The notes beneath the pieces were generated by a model. The model did not search any database and was not told the origin of the DNA. It was given only the letters and a program-made list of their open reading frames with translations. Positions 45,526 through 54,449 of a stretch of DNA of 64,000 nt are shown in pieces; the first letter of the stretch is position 1; each line of letters begins with the position of its first letter. The position numbers and the translations under genes were made by a program. Source of the DNA: Flavobacterium cutihirudinis. GTDB taxonomy: Bacteria > Bacteroidota > Bacteroidia > Flavobacteriales > Flavobacteriaceae. Where the stretch lies: positions 992,001-1,056,000 of the forward strand of contig NZ_QRDQ01000007.1 of the NCBI RefSeq assembly GCF_003385895.1, written 5' to 3'.

Positions 45526-46914
45526 TTAATAGCCCGGATTTTGCGGACGCAGGTTAGGATTGGTGCTTAGTTCGCTTTGTGGAATGGGCAACAAGCGGTC
45601 ATCACTGTTCCATCCCGGTTTTAAACCCGTCAATACATTGTCGAGTTCACCGTTTCTCTTAAGATCAAAAAAACGATGACCGCGCTCGGTGAAGAGTTCC
45701 CACTTTCTTTCGTTTAAAATGGCGTCCAGGATCTCATCCTTGCTTGCTGCTGTTGTATTGCTAAGGCCTGCACGGTTTCTGATTTTGGACAAATCCTCTT
45801 TAGCGCCGATGAGTTCTCCTTGCTGGGCTCGTGCTTCTGCGCGGATAAGATACTGTTCGGCAAGCCGGAAAACTATGGAATATTCTTTTGAAGCTGATGT
45901 GGCAATATTTTCCTTATACTTATAGGCGTGATACCATGTTGAGGTTTTATTTGAAATGGCCTTTATCCAGCTTGATCTGCGAAGATCACCGGCACCAAAT
46001 GAGTTTACCAGATTATTGTTTAGAGAGACCAGAGGAGGAGGCCCTGCTGTAAAGGTGAAAAATGAGGCTTCAAGCGTATTGGCACCTGTGTTTCCTGACT
46101 GCAGCTGCCAGATCGTTTCTTTTGAGGAAAGCAGAAATACTTTTGCAATATCAGGCTCCAGCTTATAAATGGCACCTTCGTTGATGACGGCCGAGGCTGT
46201 ATTTGCGGCTTCAGGATAGGATTTGTTGTAAAGATAAGCTCGGGAAAGAAGAGCTTTTACTGTGAACTTATTGGGTCTTACTCTTTCGCTGCCATTGTAA
46301 TCCACAGGTAAAAGGGAGGCAGCATCTTCCAAATCATGTATAATGAATTCATAAATTTTCTGAACAGGTATTCTCGTTACAATACTATTCTGCTTAAAAT
46401 CAGTCTGAGTAATGTAGGGAATATCCCCAAAGAGGTTTACAAGGTAAAAATGCAGAAGTGCACGAATAAAGAGTGCTTCGCCCTGCAGCTGCTGTTTCTG
46501 TTCGGTAGTCAGGTTTTTGCTTTTTTGGGCGCCTTCAATTATGGAATTTGCAGCATAGATCTGATTGTATGATGTATTCCAATATAGGGCGACAATAGAA
46601 TTGGAAGGAAGAAGGGCGTTGTTATAGAAAAGCAGGCTGGCATTATTGGGTTTGTCCACGCTTATTATTTCGTCTGTATAATTGCCGAGCGTGTTGGAAA
46701 TGCCGGTGCTGGCTCCTGTAAAGACTCCTTTGGTCCTAATATTGGAAAAGATATCTGTAAGTGCTGCACTTGCAGTGGCATAATCTTCAAAAACTGTTTC
46801 ATTTATTAGCTGTGACTTTGGCAAGTCGACTTCTACGAATGAATCGCAGGACTCTGTCAGCAGCAGGACAAAAAAACAGATCAGTTTTATAGCTAAAGAA
46901 TTTATTGTTTTCAT
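45526..46914 (-). CDS. susD: SusD/RagB-type surface lipoprotein
   Basis: A 462-aa outer membrane lipoprotein that forms the lid of the SusC channel. Lipobox LLTESC (Cys23). TPR-rich SusD fold: IYAANSIIEGAQKSKN, LQGEALFIRALLHFYLVNLFGDIPYI, SRAYLYNKSYPEAANTAS, LAEQYLIRAEARAQQGE, and the closing RKWELFTERGHRFFDLKRNGE with LLPIPQSELSTNPNL. The gene is 10 nt below susC. With the S9 peptidase as the third gene, the likely ligand is a peptide rather than a glycan, although that is inference. Confidence 0.92.
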   Translation of the reverse strand: MKTINSLAIKLICFFVLLLTESCDSFVEVDLPKSQLINETVFEDYATASAALTDIFSNIRTKGVFTGASTGISNTLGNYTDEIISVDKPNNASLLFYNNALLPSNSIVALYWNTSYNQIYAANSIIEGAQKSKNLTTEQKQQLQGEALFIRALLHFYLVNLFGDIPYITQTDFKQNSIVTRIPVQKIYEFIIHDLEDAASLLPVDYNGSERVRPNKFTVKALLSRAYLYNKSYPEAANTASAVINEGAIYKLEPDIAKVFLLSSKETIWQLQSGNTGANTLEASFFTFTAGPPPLVSLNNNLVNSFGAGDLRRSSWIKAISNKTSTWYHAYKYKENIATSASKEYSIVFRLAEQYLIRAEARAQQGELIGAKEDLSKIRNRAGLSNTTAASKDEILDAILNERKWELFTERGHRFFDLKRNGELDNVLTGLKPGWNSDDRLLPIPQSELSTNPNLRPQNPGY

Positions 46915-46924
46915 TTCTCTTAAA

Positions 46925-49900
46925 TTAAAATGTTAATTGAACTCCGGCCGTTATTACTTTGAGAGGGGGCAGAAAGCCGTATCTCTTGAATTCCGGATCT
47001 CCATCCTCGTATTTTGTGAATGTCAGCAGGTTTTGGCCCTGCAGCATAATTTTGCATTTGGTTTCCTTAAGATTCAAAGGGAGTTCATAGGAAAGTGCAA
47101 TGTTCTTTAGTCGGATATAGGAAGCATCTACGATGGAAGCAGTACTCTGCGAGAAGAGATCGTATCCTGTCAGCGCAGTACCATTTGACCCCGTGGTATA
47201 AATTTGATACAGCCCAGGATCCTCAGCACTGATCCAGCTGTCTGTCATTCTTGCCTGCTGATTGGACATCATTCCTGCCGCTTCCATCGGATAGCTATAA
47301 TTTTTTTGTTTCACGAACTGAAATAAAAAATCAAGTGCAAGGCCTTTATAACTAAGCTGGTTTTGGATTCCTCCGTAATATTTCGGATTCAGGTCTGCGA
47401 TTATCTGCTGATCATCAGGAAAAGATATCTTTCCGTCTTTATTTATATCCTCAAAACTATAGACGCCATTTTGTGGATTCACACCATTGAAGCTGTACAG
47501 CAATTCAATATTGAGAGGCTGGCCAATTCTGTACTGCTGGCTGTATGAAGAGCCTTCAAGCCCAGGAAACTTTAGAAGAGTGTTGTGCTCAAAGGTCACA
47601 TTTAAACTGGTACTCCAATTAAAAGAACCCTTGTTAAAATTCAGGGTACGCATGGTCAGTTCCAATCCTGTATTTTCGACTGTTGCATCCAAATTAGACT
47701 GTATGACTGTAAATCCCGTAGAGCCGGGAAGCGGAATTCCCACTAATTGGTTGGAAGAGCGGTTCTGGTACCATGCACCGGTCAAAAAAATGCGGTCTTG
47801 CAGAAAACCAAGCTCCAATGCGACTTCTAATTTCTTGTTGATTTCCCATCCAAAATCGGCATTATACAGCCGAGTTGGCTGCAATCCTGTATTTCCGGCA
47901 TAAATGGCACTTGATACTGTATAAGTATCAAGAAACTGATAGTCCCCGATTTGGTCACTACCGGTTGTTCCGTAACTGGAGCGGATTTTTCCAAAACTTA
48001 GCCATGAATATTTTTTTAGGAAACTTTCATTGGAGAATACCCACGCAATTCCAGCTGCTCCGAAATTTGCAAATTGATTTCCGGGTCCAAACCTGCTGGA
48101 TCCGTCTCTTCTTGCAGTAAGGTTTACAATATACTTCTGCTGCCAGTTATAGTTGAGCCTTCCAAAAAAGGCTTGATACTTATACAGACTTTCATCATTA
48201 AGAACAATTTTGACAGTTTTTGCCGCGGCGATATTGTATATCAGACTGTTTGATGTAAATCCAGTTGCCGACAGATACAATTTTTCAGTGGACTGATTTT
48301 GAAATGTGGATCCTAACAAGGCATCAAGTTTTCCGCCTCCAACTTCCTTGACCCAATTGATTTGAGGTTCTATAATCCAGGAATTGCGCTGCGTATTATT
48401 TAGATAAATGGCCGATGTTGCGCTGCTGACATTATAGATAGGATTAGAAATAGTGGAAGGCACGATTCGGGTTTCTTTTGTGTCCAAGTCAGTATATCCT
48501 AAACTGCTTTTGATTGTAAAACCTTGCCACAGCTCATAAGAAAGCACAGTATTGGCAAGCAGATCATTTGTTTTCGACTCAAATTTAGTGTTGAGATTTG
48601 CCAATGGGTTCTGCCATGTATCATTCTCCCAATTCAACTGGCCGTTGGAGTCATAAAGAGCCGGAGCATTCGGGGGAAGCGAGCGCGCGTCATAAGTAAA
48701 ATCAAACGATGGCTGATTGTTGTCCTGAAAATTATATGAGCCTGAGAATGTCATTTTAAACTTATTGTCCATAGAACGATGATTCAGGCTTAGCTGGCTT
48801 CCTGCTTTTTTATAAAGAAAATCTCCCGGAAAGACTGTCGATTCTCTATGTGAATTCCCACTTATAAGAAACTGCGTATTATCAGATCCCCCTGATATAG
48901 TAGCCTGTATATCGGAAATCTGCGCTGTACCCCCAGTAAGTTCACGCTGCCAGTCGGTATATCGATTCTGGTCCCACGTACCGTTAACGTCATAATCGGC
49001 TTCACCATATTGGGTAATTCCATCGTTTATAAATGCCTGTCTTCGCATCGCAAGATACTGCTGGGTATTCATAAGTTTAAGGTGTCTGGTGACAGTTGCG
49101 GCACCCGTGGATGCATTCACACTGAAAGTGGTTTTGCCTCTCTTTCCCTTTTTTGTCGTAATTAATACCACGCCGTTCGCTCCTTTGGAGCCATAAATTG
49201 AAGTGGCATCGGCATCTTTTAATACCTCGATGCTTTCAATGTTTTCAGTATTGATATTATTAAGCGGACTAGCCACAGAGGGAAAAGCCGTAGCTGTCTG
49301 ATAAGATCCGATAGGATCGGAAGCATACGGAACTCCGTCGATGATATATAGAGGTGCATTGGCATCTGTGCGTATGCTGTTCTGACCTCTTATCCTGATA
49401 TCGAAACCGCCGCCGGGAATACCGGTCTGCTGCACTACATTAACCCCTGCCATACGGCCCTGCATCGTAGCCAATACGTTGGAAACTGGCTGTGTCTCAA
49501 TATCTTTGGACGTAATCCGGGCAATACTTCCCGTACGCTCGCTTTCCTTCACCGAATAATATCCTGCATTTACCCGTACTTCCTGCAGTGTTGTGGTATC
49601 GTATTCAAGTTTGATATCAATAGTAGTCCGTCCTCCAATGGGAATCATTACAGTTTTAAATCCGAGAAAAGAAACAATTAGAACCTCATCACCCGCAGCA
49701 GAAATACTGTAATGACCATTATAATCAGAAATAGCGGCAACATGACTTTTGTTTTTAATGGAGACTGTAACACCTGGCAAGGGATTACTTCCATCGGTAA
49801 CTGTACCCTGAATCTGCTGCTGCAGGATTGAAGAAAGATTCCGTCTGGGATCTTTAGCTTGAAGTGATGAAAAAGACAATATAAAGCCAAGAAAAATTAG

Positions 49901-49945
49901 GCAATAAAGAGTTCTTCCATCCTTGTAAAATGAAAAATTATTCAT
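46925..49945 (-). CDS. susC: SusC/RagA-type TonB-linked outer membrane protein
   Basis: A 1,006-aa TonB-dependent transporter. It has a signal peptide (about residues 1-30), a carboxypeptidase-D-regulatory-like domain (GTVTDGSNPLPGVTVSIKNK, then AISDYNGHYSISA), a TonB-box region, the plug (FDIRIRGQNSIRTDANAPLY, IDGVPY, SIEVLKDADATSIYGSKGA) and a long barrel ending VITAGVQLTF. It takes up a ligand bound by the adjacent SusD-like lipoprotein. It is the first gene of the operon; the leader above it holds direct repeats and a hairpin. No anti-sigma or regulatory gene for the locus is in the window. Confidence 0.93.
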   Translation of the reverse strand: MNNFSFYKDGRTLYCLIFLGFILSFSSLQAKDPRRNLSSILQQQIQGTVTDGSNPLPGVTVSIKNKSHVAAISDYNGHYSISAAGDEVLIVSFLGFKTVMIPIGGRTTIDIKLEYDTTTLQEVRVNAGYYSVKESERTGSIARITSKDIETQPVSNVLATMQGRMAGVNVVQQTGIPGGGFDIRIRGQNSIRTDANAPLYIIDGVPYASDPIGSYQTATAFPSVASPLNNINTENIESIEVLKDADATSIYGSKGANGVVLITTKKGKRGKTTFSVNASTGAATVTRHLKLMNTQQYLAMRRQAFINDGITQYGEADYDVNGTWDQNRYTDWQRELTGGTAQISDIQATISGGSDNTQFLISGNSHRESTVFPGDFLYKKAGSQLSLNHRSMDNKFKMTFSGSYNFQDNNQPSFDFTYDARSLPPNAPALYDSNGQLNWENDTWQNPLANLNTKFESKTNDLLANTVLSYELWQGFTIKSSLGYTDLDTKETRIVPSTISNPIYNVSSATSAIYLNNTQRNSWIIEPQINWVKEVGGGKLDALLGSTFQNQSTEKLYLSATGFTSNSLIYNIAAAKTVKIVLNDESLYKYQAFFGRLNYNWQQKYIVNLTARRDGSSRFGPGNQFANFGAAGIAWVFSNESFLKKYSWLSFGKIRSSYGTTGSDQIGDYQFLDTYTVSSAIYAGNTGLQPTRLYNADFGWEINKKLEVALELGFLQDRIFLTGAWYQNRSSNQLVGIPLPGSTGFTVIQSNLDATVENTGLELTMRTLNFNKGSFNWSTSLNVTFEHNTLLKFPGLEGSSYSQQYRIGQPLNIELLYSFNGVNPQNGVYSFEDINKDGKISFPDDQQIIADLNPKYYGGIQNQLSYKGLALDFLFQFVKQKNYSYPMEAAGMMSNQQARMTDSWISAEDPGLYQIYTTGSNGTALTGYDLFSQSTASIVDASYIRLKNIALSYELPLNLKETKCKIMLQGQNLLTFTKYEDGDPEFKRYGFLPPLKVITAGVQLTF

Positions 49946-49957
49946 AATATTGGATTG

Positions 49958-50005
49958 GTTAGTTTAAACGTTAGTTTGATTGGCTAAGGTCCTCTATGTT
50001 AGTTT
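49958..50005. promoter_or_regulatory. Direct repeats GTTAGTTT in the susC leader
   Basis: GTTAGTTT is present at 49958-49965, 49970-49977 and 49998-50005, starts 12 and 28 nt apart, within 60 nt of the susC start codon. They may be binding sites for a regulator of the susCD operon. Confidence 0.35.
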
Positions 50006-50194
50006 GGCGACGAGATAGAGGGCCATTTTTATGTATTAAGTAAACGACTTAATTACATAATTGAAAGTTTTTATTTAGGACATAGCTGATGATGTTTTAA
50101 AGATTCGATTTCTTTTGAATGCAAAACTTTAAAAATACTAAGCAGATTGGCTAAGAATGATAAGAGAGTTATAATAAAAAAGGCGCAGAACTCA

Positions 50195-50318
50195 GCTTAT
50201 TGACTTGAGGTACTGGAAATACCGAGGAACAATAAGTGAGCCCACGCCATAGGCGTGAGCATCTTACTTATCCTCTCGTTCCTTTTAAATTTCCAGTTTT
50301 CAAGTCGAGATTCTAAGC
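50195..50318. ncRNA. Long structured hairpin, possible small RNA
   Basis: Five paired blocks fold this region on itself around an ATA loop (50249-50251): CACGCC/GGCGTG, ATAAGT/ACTTAT, GGAAC/GTTCC, CTGGAAAT/ATTTCCAG, GACTTGA/TCAAGTC, with GCTTA/TAAGC at the base. The arms are interrupted by short internal loops, so it resembles a structured RNA more than a terminator. Candidates are a 6S-type RNA (the Rfam 6S-Flavo family), a MITE-like repeat, or a long terminator/attenuator. Strand is not certain. Confidence 0.5.
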
Positions 50319-50455
50319 GAATGCTTCAAATATTTTTTATGAAGAATCGCAAATGTATACAATTAGTTGCAAATATAACAAATTTATTCTTTGTGGTGTC
50401 AAAAACCCACACTTATTTTTTTGATTCTACTGAAATTGCTTTTACAAAAAAAAGT

Positions 50456-50716
50456 ATGAGTAGTATTATAAAAAAAACGGACTTTCAAATATTCTTTGGA
50501 AAACAAGTTGAAAAGTTTAGAATAGAACAAAACTTCAGCTATAGACAATTAGCGCAGAGATGTGATATAGATCACAGTAATATTAGTAAGATTGAAAAAG
50601 GTGAAATAAATATTCAACTATCTACTATTTTGCAACTTTCTCAAGGCTTAAATATTCATCCAAAAGAATTGTTTGATTTTGATTTCGATTTAGAAAAATT
50701 AGATATTCACAGATAA
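50456..50716 (+). CDS. XRE-family HTH transcriptional regulator
   Basis: An 86-aa DNA-binding protein started at ATG 50456; the upstream extension of the frame has no protein-like features. The helix-turn-helix is clear: FSYRQLAQRCDIDHSNISKI, then EKGEINIQLSTILQLSQGL. Single-domain XRE proteins at the front of defence islands usually repress the downstream genes. It is 113 nt upstream of the DUF262/HNH gene. Confidence 0.82.
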   Translation: MSSIIKKTDFQIFFGKQVEKFRIEQNFSYRQLAQRCDIDHSNISKIEKGEINIQLSTILQLSQGLNIHPKELFDFDFDLEKLDIHR

Positions 50717-50829
50717 GAGGCTTTTAGCATCTTTTTTTATGATCATAAATTTTAAAAACAGGTATATATACTGTAATGATTTCTATTTTAAAGAATTATT
50801 TTGCCTGTTTAAATCGTCAAATAAAATTT

Positions 50830-52578
50830 ATGTCATTTTTCCCTCCACTATCAGTTGCCGACGCAATAGAAAAGATAGATTATAATCAATATTTATTGCC
50901 TGCTATTCAAAGAGATTTTGTTTGGTCTAGTTCAAAAATTGAGATGCTTTTTGATTCATTGATGCAAGGCTATCCAATTGGCTCAATGCTTTTATGGCGC
51001 GTAAACGGCAAAAATACCGAAAATCAAAGATTTTATGGAATTTTGAAAAAATATCGTGAACGTTATTTAATAAGGTCAGAGGAAGTTTCTACTAAAAATA
51101 TACCAAGTTTTGAAGTAGTCTTAGATGGACAACAAAGGTTAACAGCTTTATATTTAGGATTAAAAGGATCATATGCTTTTAAAGGCTATAACTTGGCATG
51201 GAAAGATACGGAGTATTCAATACCAACTAGATATTTGTATTTAAATTTAAAATATAAAAAGAATAAACGAAATGACTTAAATGACAGTGATGATGACAGA
51301 ATGTATGAATTTACGTTTTTAAAGCCTGAAGAAATATTAAATATTGATGAAGATAACAAATGGTTTAAGGTAGGAGATATTCTTGGAATAAAAGGCACAT
51401 CACAATTAAATACATATTTCAAAAATAATAATATAATTTGTGATGAAGCTCAGGAAATATTAAGCAGACTTCATGATATTGTCCATTTAGAAAAATTAAT
51501 TCACTATTATCTTGAGGAAAGTTCTGATTTCACTAGAGCTTTAAATATATTTATTAGAGTTAATTCAGGAGGGATTTCACTTAGTTATTCTGATTTAGTG
51601 ATGTCTACTACGATTATGGGATGGCAGAATCTAGATGCAAAAAAAGAAATAAATGGACTAGTGGACGAATTGATAAAGGAATATGGTTATGCAGTAAATA
51701 AAGATTTTGTGCTACGCACTTATTTAGTACTTTACAGTGATGATATTAAATTTAGAGTTAAAAACTTTTCTATAAAAAATGCAAAAGAATTTGAAGAATA
51801 TTGGAAAGAAATAAAAACTACTATTAAAGAAGTTTTTCAACTTGTAACTGACTTTGGTTATGCACCAAGTACTTTGACATCTCTAAATGCACTGCTTCCA
51901 ATTGTATATTATTTGTACAAGACAGATAGGGTAGAAGGCTTTTGCCAGAAAGTTAAGTATAAAAAAGATAGAGAATTGATAAAAAGATGGTTGCATGTCG
52001 CTCTATTACATCAAATATTTGGCGGACAAGCAGAAGGCGTGTTAAAGGCAATTAGAGATACCGTGAAAAAAGACATTCAGAAAGGAGCTGAAATTTTCCC
52101 TGCACAATCAATAGCTAGCCGATTATCCAAAACTAATAAGTCAATTACAGTGGATGAAGAATTTATAGACTCACTTTTATTTACAAGTAAAGATAGTAGG
52201 TATGCGTTTCCCATCTTAGCTCTGCTATTTCCTCACCTGGATTACAAAAACAGAGATTTCCATTTAGATCATTGTCACCCTATTTCGCATTTTAATGAAA
52301 AAAAACTAAAATCAAAAGGTATTTTACTTACTGATAAAAATAAAGAATATTTTACGGAATCGGATTATTTTAACTCTATACTTAATTTGCAAATGCTTGA
52401 TGGAAATGAGAACAAATCTAAAAATTCAAAGGATTTGAAAATATGGATTAACGAAAATAATATTTCTTTAAAAACATATCACTTACCAAAAGAAATAGAT
52501 CTTGTTGACTTTCCAATTTTTTTAGAAAAAAGAGGTGAATTATTACGTAAAGTTTTGACTGAAGAATTGACATTTTAA
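50830..52578 (+). CDS. DUF262/HNH protein, SspE/GmrSD-like restriction factor
   Basis: Started at ATG 50830 (MSFFPPLSVADAIEK) because the open extension above lacks family similarity. The 582-aa protein has an N-terminal DUF262 (ParB-fold NTPase) domain with AIQRDFVW (26-32) and the DGQQR nucleotide motif (99-103), FIRVNSGGISLSYSDL in the middle, and a C-terminal HNH/DUF1524-like nuclease with HLDHCHP (478-484) and the downstream Asn/Lys-rich NLQMLDGNENKSK. This is the layout of SspE, which senses DNA phosphorothioation and attacks unmodified phage DNA using NTP hydrolysis, and of GmrSD type IV enzymes. At 582 aa it is shorter than described SspE. Next to sspBCD, SspE is the better reading, but GmrSD is possible. 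Confidence 0.75.
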   Translation: MSFFPPLSVADAIEKIDYNQYLLPAIQRDFVWSSSKIEMLFDSLMQGYPIGSMLLWRVNGKNTENQRFYGILKKYRERYLIRSEEVSTKNIPSFEVVLDGQQRLTALYLGLKGSYAFKGYNLAWKDTEYSIPTRYLYLNLKYKKNKRNDLNDSDDDRMYEFTFLKPEEILNIDEDNKWFKVGDILGIKGTSQLNTYFKNNNIICDEAQEILSRLHDIVHLEKLIHYYLEESSDFTRALNIFIRVNSGGISLSYSDLVMSTTIMGWQNLDAKKEINGLVDELIKEYGYAVNKDFVLRTYLVLYSDDIKFRVKNFSIKNAKEFEEYWKEIKTTIKEVFQLVTDFGYAPSTLTSLNALLPIVYYLYKTDRVEGFCQKVKYKKDRELIKRWLHVALLHQIFGGQAEGVLKAIRDTVKKDIQKGAEIFPAQSIASRLSKTNKSITVDEEFIDSLLFTSKDSRYAFPILALLFPHLDYKNRDFHLDHCHPISHFNEKKLKSKGILLTDKNKEYFTESDYFNSILNLQMLDGNENKSKNSKDLKIWINENNISLKTYHLPKEIDLVDFPIFLEKRGELLRKVLTEELTF

Positions 52579-52616
52579 ATTTATATATAAAGCAATTTTT
52601 TCTAAAAAATAATTAA

Positions 52617-53393
52617 ATGAATTCATCAGAAATAATTGAACAAATTAAAATTGGATTAACTAAAGGATATAATCAAAACTTACTTTTATTAAGTTCATAC
52701 AGTGATTTTATCGAACAGGTTCGCGAATATTTACTGACAGTTAATGTTGCTCAGCAACTTTTAGAATGGAATAAATATCATAATTATAAAATCCAATTAG
52801 AATATCCCATTTTGCAATTTTATAATAATGCGTTTCTTACTCATGACTTAGACGTTACTGACATATTTAATATGGTGTTACTTCAGCGCCAAACTGGACA
52901 TTCACCGACTAATAAATTAAATCAAAAAATTGATATTGCGATCACTCGAGAAGAAACAGATTTTCAAGCATTTTCACAGGACCGTACTATTTGCGGAATA
53001 GAATTAAAAGCGATTAATAAAACCGACAATGAAATCATAAATGATGCAAAGAGGATGGGTAGTGCAATGACACTTACAGACAATATTTCTTCAAACAGTA
53101 TTCAATATTGTTTTTGTGGTTTTCTTCGAAGATTTGATAAGTGTGAGGAATTAGTGACAGACACTTTTATAAAAACTAAAATAATTCAAGAACAAAATCG
53201 CTGGGATAGTACCTGTGCCAACTTGTCAATAGAATTTCCTACACTTAATTTTTCTGTAGAAAAGTTTGATGTAGTTAATACTTCTCTGGAATTAATAGCT
53301 GATATTCATAATAAAATGGGTAGCGACTTTTCGGAAGTAGCAAATGCAACAGGAATTATTGTAGGTTATATTTTGACTATTAGCCGAAAATAA
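52617..53393 (+). CDS. PD-(D/E)XK nuclease-like protein
   Basis: A 258-aa protein with a recognisable nuclease-fold core: KIDIAITREE (Asp), then CGIELKAINK (Glu-x-Lys) and a helix EIINDAKRMGSAM. That is the D...ExK order of restriction-type nucleases. No family name can be given. It lies 38 nt below the DUF262/HNH gene, so the two may form a unit, and its stop codon touches the G11 tract. It could be the active nuclease of the upstream DUF262 protein or an independent effector. Confidence 0.6.
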   Translation: MNSSEIIEQIKIGLTKGYNQNLLLLSSYSDFIEQVREYLLTVNVAQQLLEWNKYHNYKIQLEYPILQFYNNAFLTHDLDVTDIFNMVLLQRQTGHSPTNKLNQKIDIAITREETDFQAFSQDRTICGIELKAINKTDNEIINDAKRMGSAMTLTDNISSNSIQYCFCGFLRRFDKCEELVTDTFIKTKIIQEQNRWDSTCANLSIEFPTLNFSVEKFDVVNTSLELIADIHNKMGSDFSEVANATGIIVGYILTISRK

Positions 53394-53395
53394 AA

Positions 53396-53406
53396 GGGGG
53401 GGGGGG
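53396..53406. repeat. G11 homopolymer between the nuclease-like gene and sspB
   Basis: Eleven consecutive G residues in a very AT-rich stretch, starting 3 nt after the stop of the nuclease-like gene and 162 nt before the sspB start. Long G tracts slip during replication and typically alter promoter activity between cells. Confidence 0.85.
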
Positions 53407-53507
53407 TAAATTATCTAATACTCTCATCAACAATCTGTAGCTTAAATTATTTAATATAGAAACTGATAATACTTAAAACTTTAATAAAACTATATTTTAT
53501 AAATCGG

Positions 53508-53519
53508 AAACAAGTTTCT
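53508..53519. promoter_or_regulatory. Short palindrome upstream of sspB
   Basis: GAAAC-AA-GTTTC stands 49 nt before the sspB start codon, close to a TATAAT-like motif at about 53536-53541. It is a plausible operator for a dimeric regulator such as the XRE protein, but short. Confidence 0.35.
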
Positions 53520-53567
53520 TTTTTTCGTTATTTTGTATAATTAGAATAAATCCATATTAAATTTAAA

Positions 53568-54449
53568 ATGATTGAAGAAAAACAAACTATAAAATTCACT
53601 TTTTCAGGACATGACACATTTCATTGTCGTCATTTATGGTTAAAGAAAGGATATGATTTTGTTAAGAATGGGAATAAATTTTCTCAATTAAACGCTGTTT
53701 TAGAATTGGGAGTGGGTAAAAATATGGTTTCTGCTATCAGTTTTTGGATGAAAGCATTTGGTTTATTAGACAATGAGGGGCATCTAACAGAGTTGGCGAA
53801 CTATATTTTTGACGATGAAATGGGAAAAGACCCATACATTGAGGATGAAGGTACTTTATGGCTTTTACATTATATATTAGTAAAGAATGACAATGCATCC
53901 ATTTATAATTTAATATATAATGATTTTAGACGTGAAAAAATTGAATTTTCGAAGGAACATTTTATTGCATATGTTTCAAGAAAAATTGATGAGAATAACT
54001 TAACTCAAATTAGTAAAAATACGATTGCTAGTGATTTTGAAGTATTTGTAAAAATGTATACAATACCGGAAAATATTAAAGATAAGGAAGAGAATCTGAC
54101 AGGACTATTGGCAGAACTTAATTTGTTACACAAAGAAAAATTAACCTTTAGTGTAATCAACGATGAAAAAAATAATATTCCTGATGAAATATTACTCTTT
54201 TCTATTCTTGATAATGATGATTTTAGTAATTCGATCAATTTATACTCATTAGAGCATGAAAAAAATCAAATAGGTAGTGTCTTTGCAATTAATAGGGCAG
54301 GAATTGTAAATAAAATTGAAGGAATTGCTTCTGATATTAATTTTAAAAAGTATGGCATTACTTATAACGATCATGCTGGAATTAAGGAATTGCAATTTAG
54401 AGATAAACCAAACAAATACGAAGTATTAAACATATATTATGCTAAATAA
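53568..54449 (+). CDS. sspB: DUF4007 protein SspB, phosphorothioation-system nickase
   Basis: A 293-aa DUF4007 protein. The N terminus carries the family signature FSGHDTFHCRHLWLKKGYDF followed by LELGVGKNMVSAISFW and MKAFGLLD. SspB is the DNA nickase of the SspABCD single-strand phosphorothioation system, thought to expose sites for sulfur insertion. The gene overlaps sspC by 11 nt, and sspC overlaps sspD by 8 nt, which fixes its assignment. It is the first gene of the operon and has a G11 tract and a palindrome upstream. No sspA gene is beside it. Confidence 0.85.
   Translation: MIEEKQTIKFTFSGHDTFHCRHLWLKKGYDFVKNGNKFSQLNAVLELGVGKNMVSAISFWMKAFGLLDNEGHLTELANYIFDDEMGKDPYIEDEGTLWLLHYILVKNDNASIYNLIYNDFRREKIEFSKEHFIAYVSRKIDENNLTQISKNTIASDFEVFVKMYTIPENIKDKEENLTGLLAELNLLHKEKLTFSVINDEKNNIPDEILLFSILDNDDFSNSINLYSLEHEKNQIGSVFAINRAGIVNKIEGIASDINFKKYGITYNDHAGIKELQFRDKPNKYEVLNIYYAK

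Larger units (their letters stand above)
49946..50455. other. Regulatory gap between susC and the defence island
   Basis: This 510-nt region has the susC leader (three GTTAGTTT repeats and a 9-of-10-bp inverted repeat GGTCCTCTAT...ATAGAGGGCC around 49989-50023), a 124-nt hairpin (50195-50318) and, before the XRE gene, a short repeat GTGG...CCAC near 50395-50412. No reliable coding frame is present apart from an open extension of the XRE frame. Confidence 0.5.

Noticed and set aside
50255..50455. N-terminal extension of the XRE gene
   Set aside because: It overlaps the 124-nt hairpin and lacks protein-like features; ATG 50456 starts the HTH domain normally.
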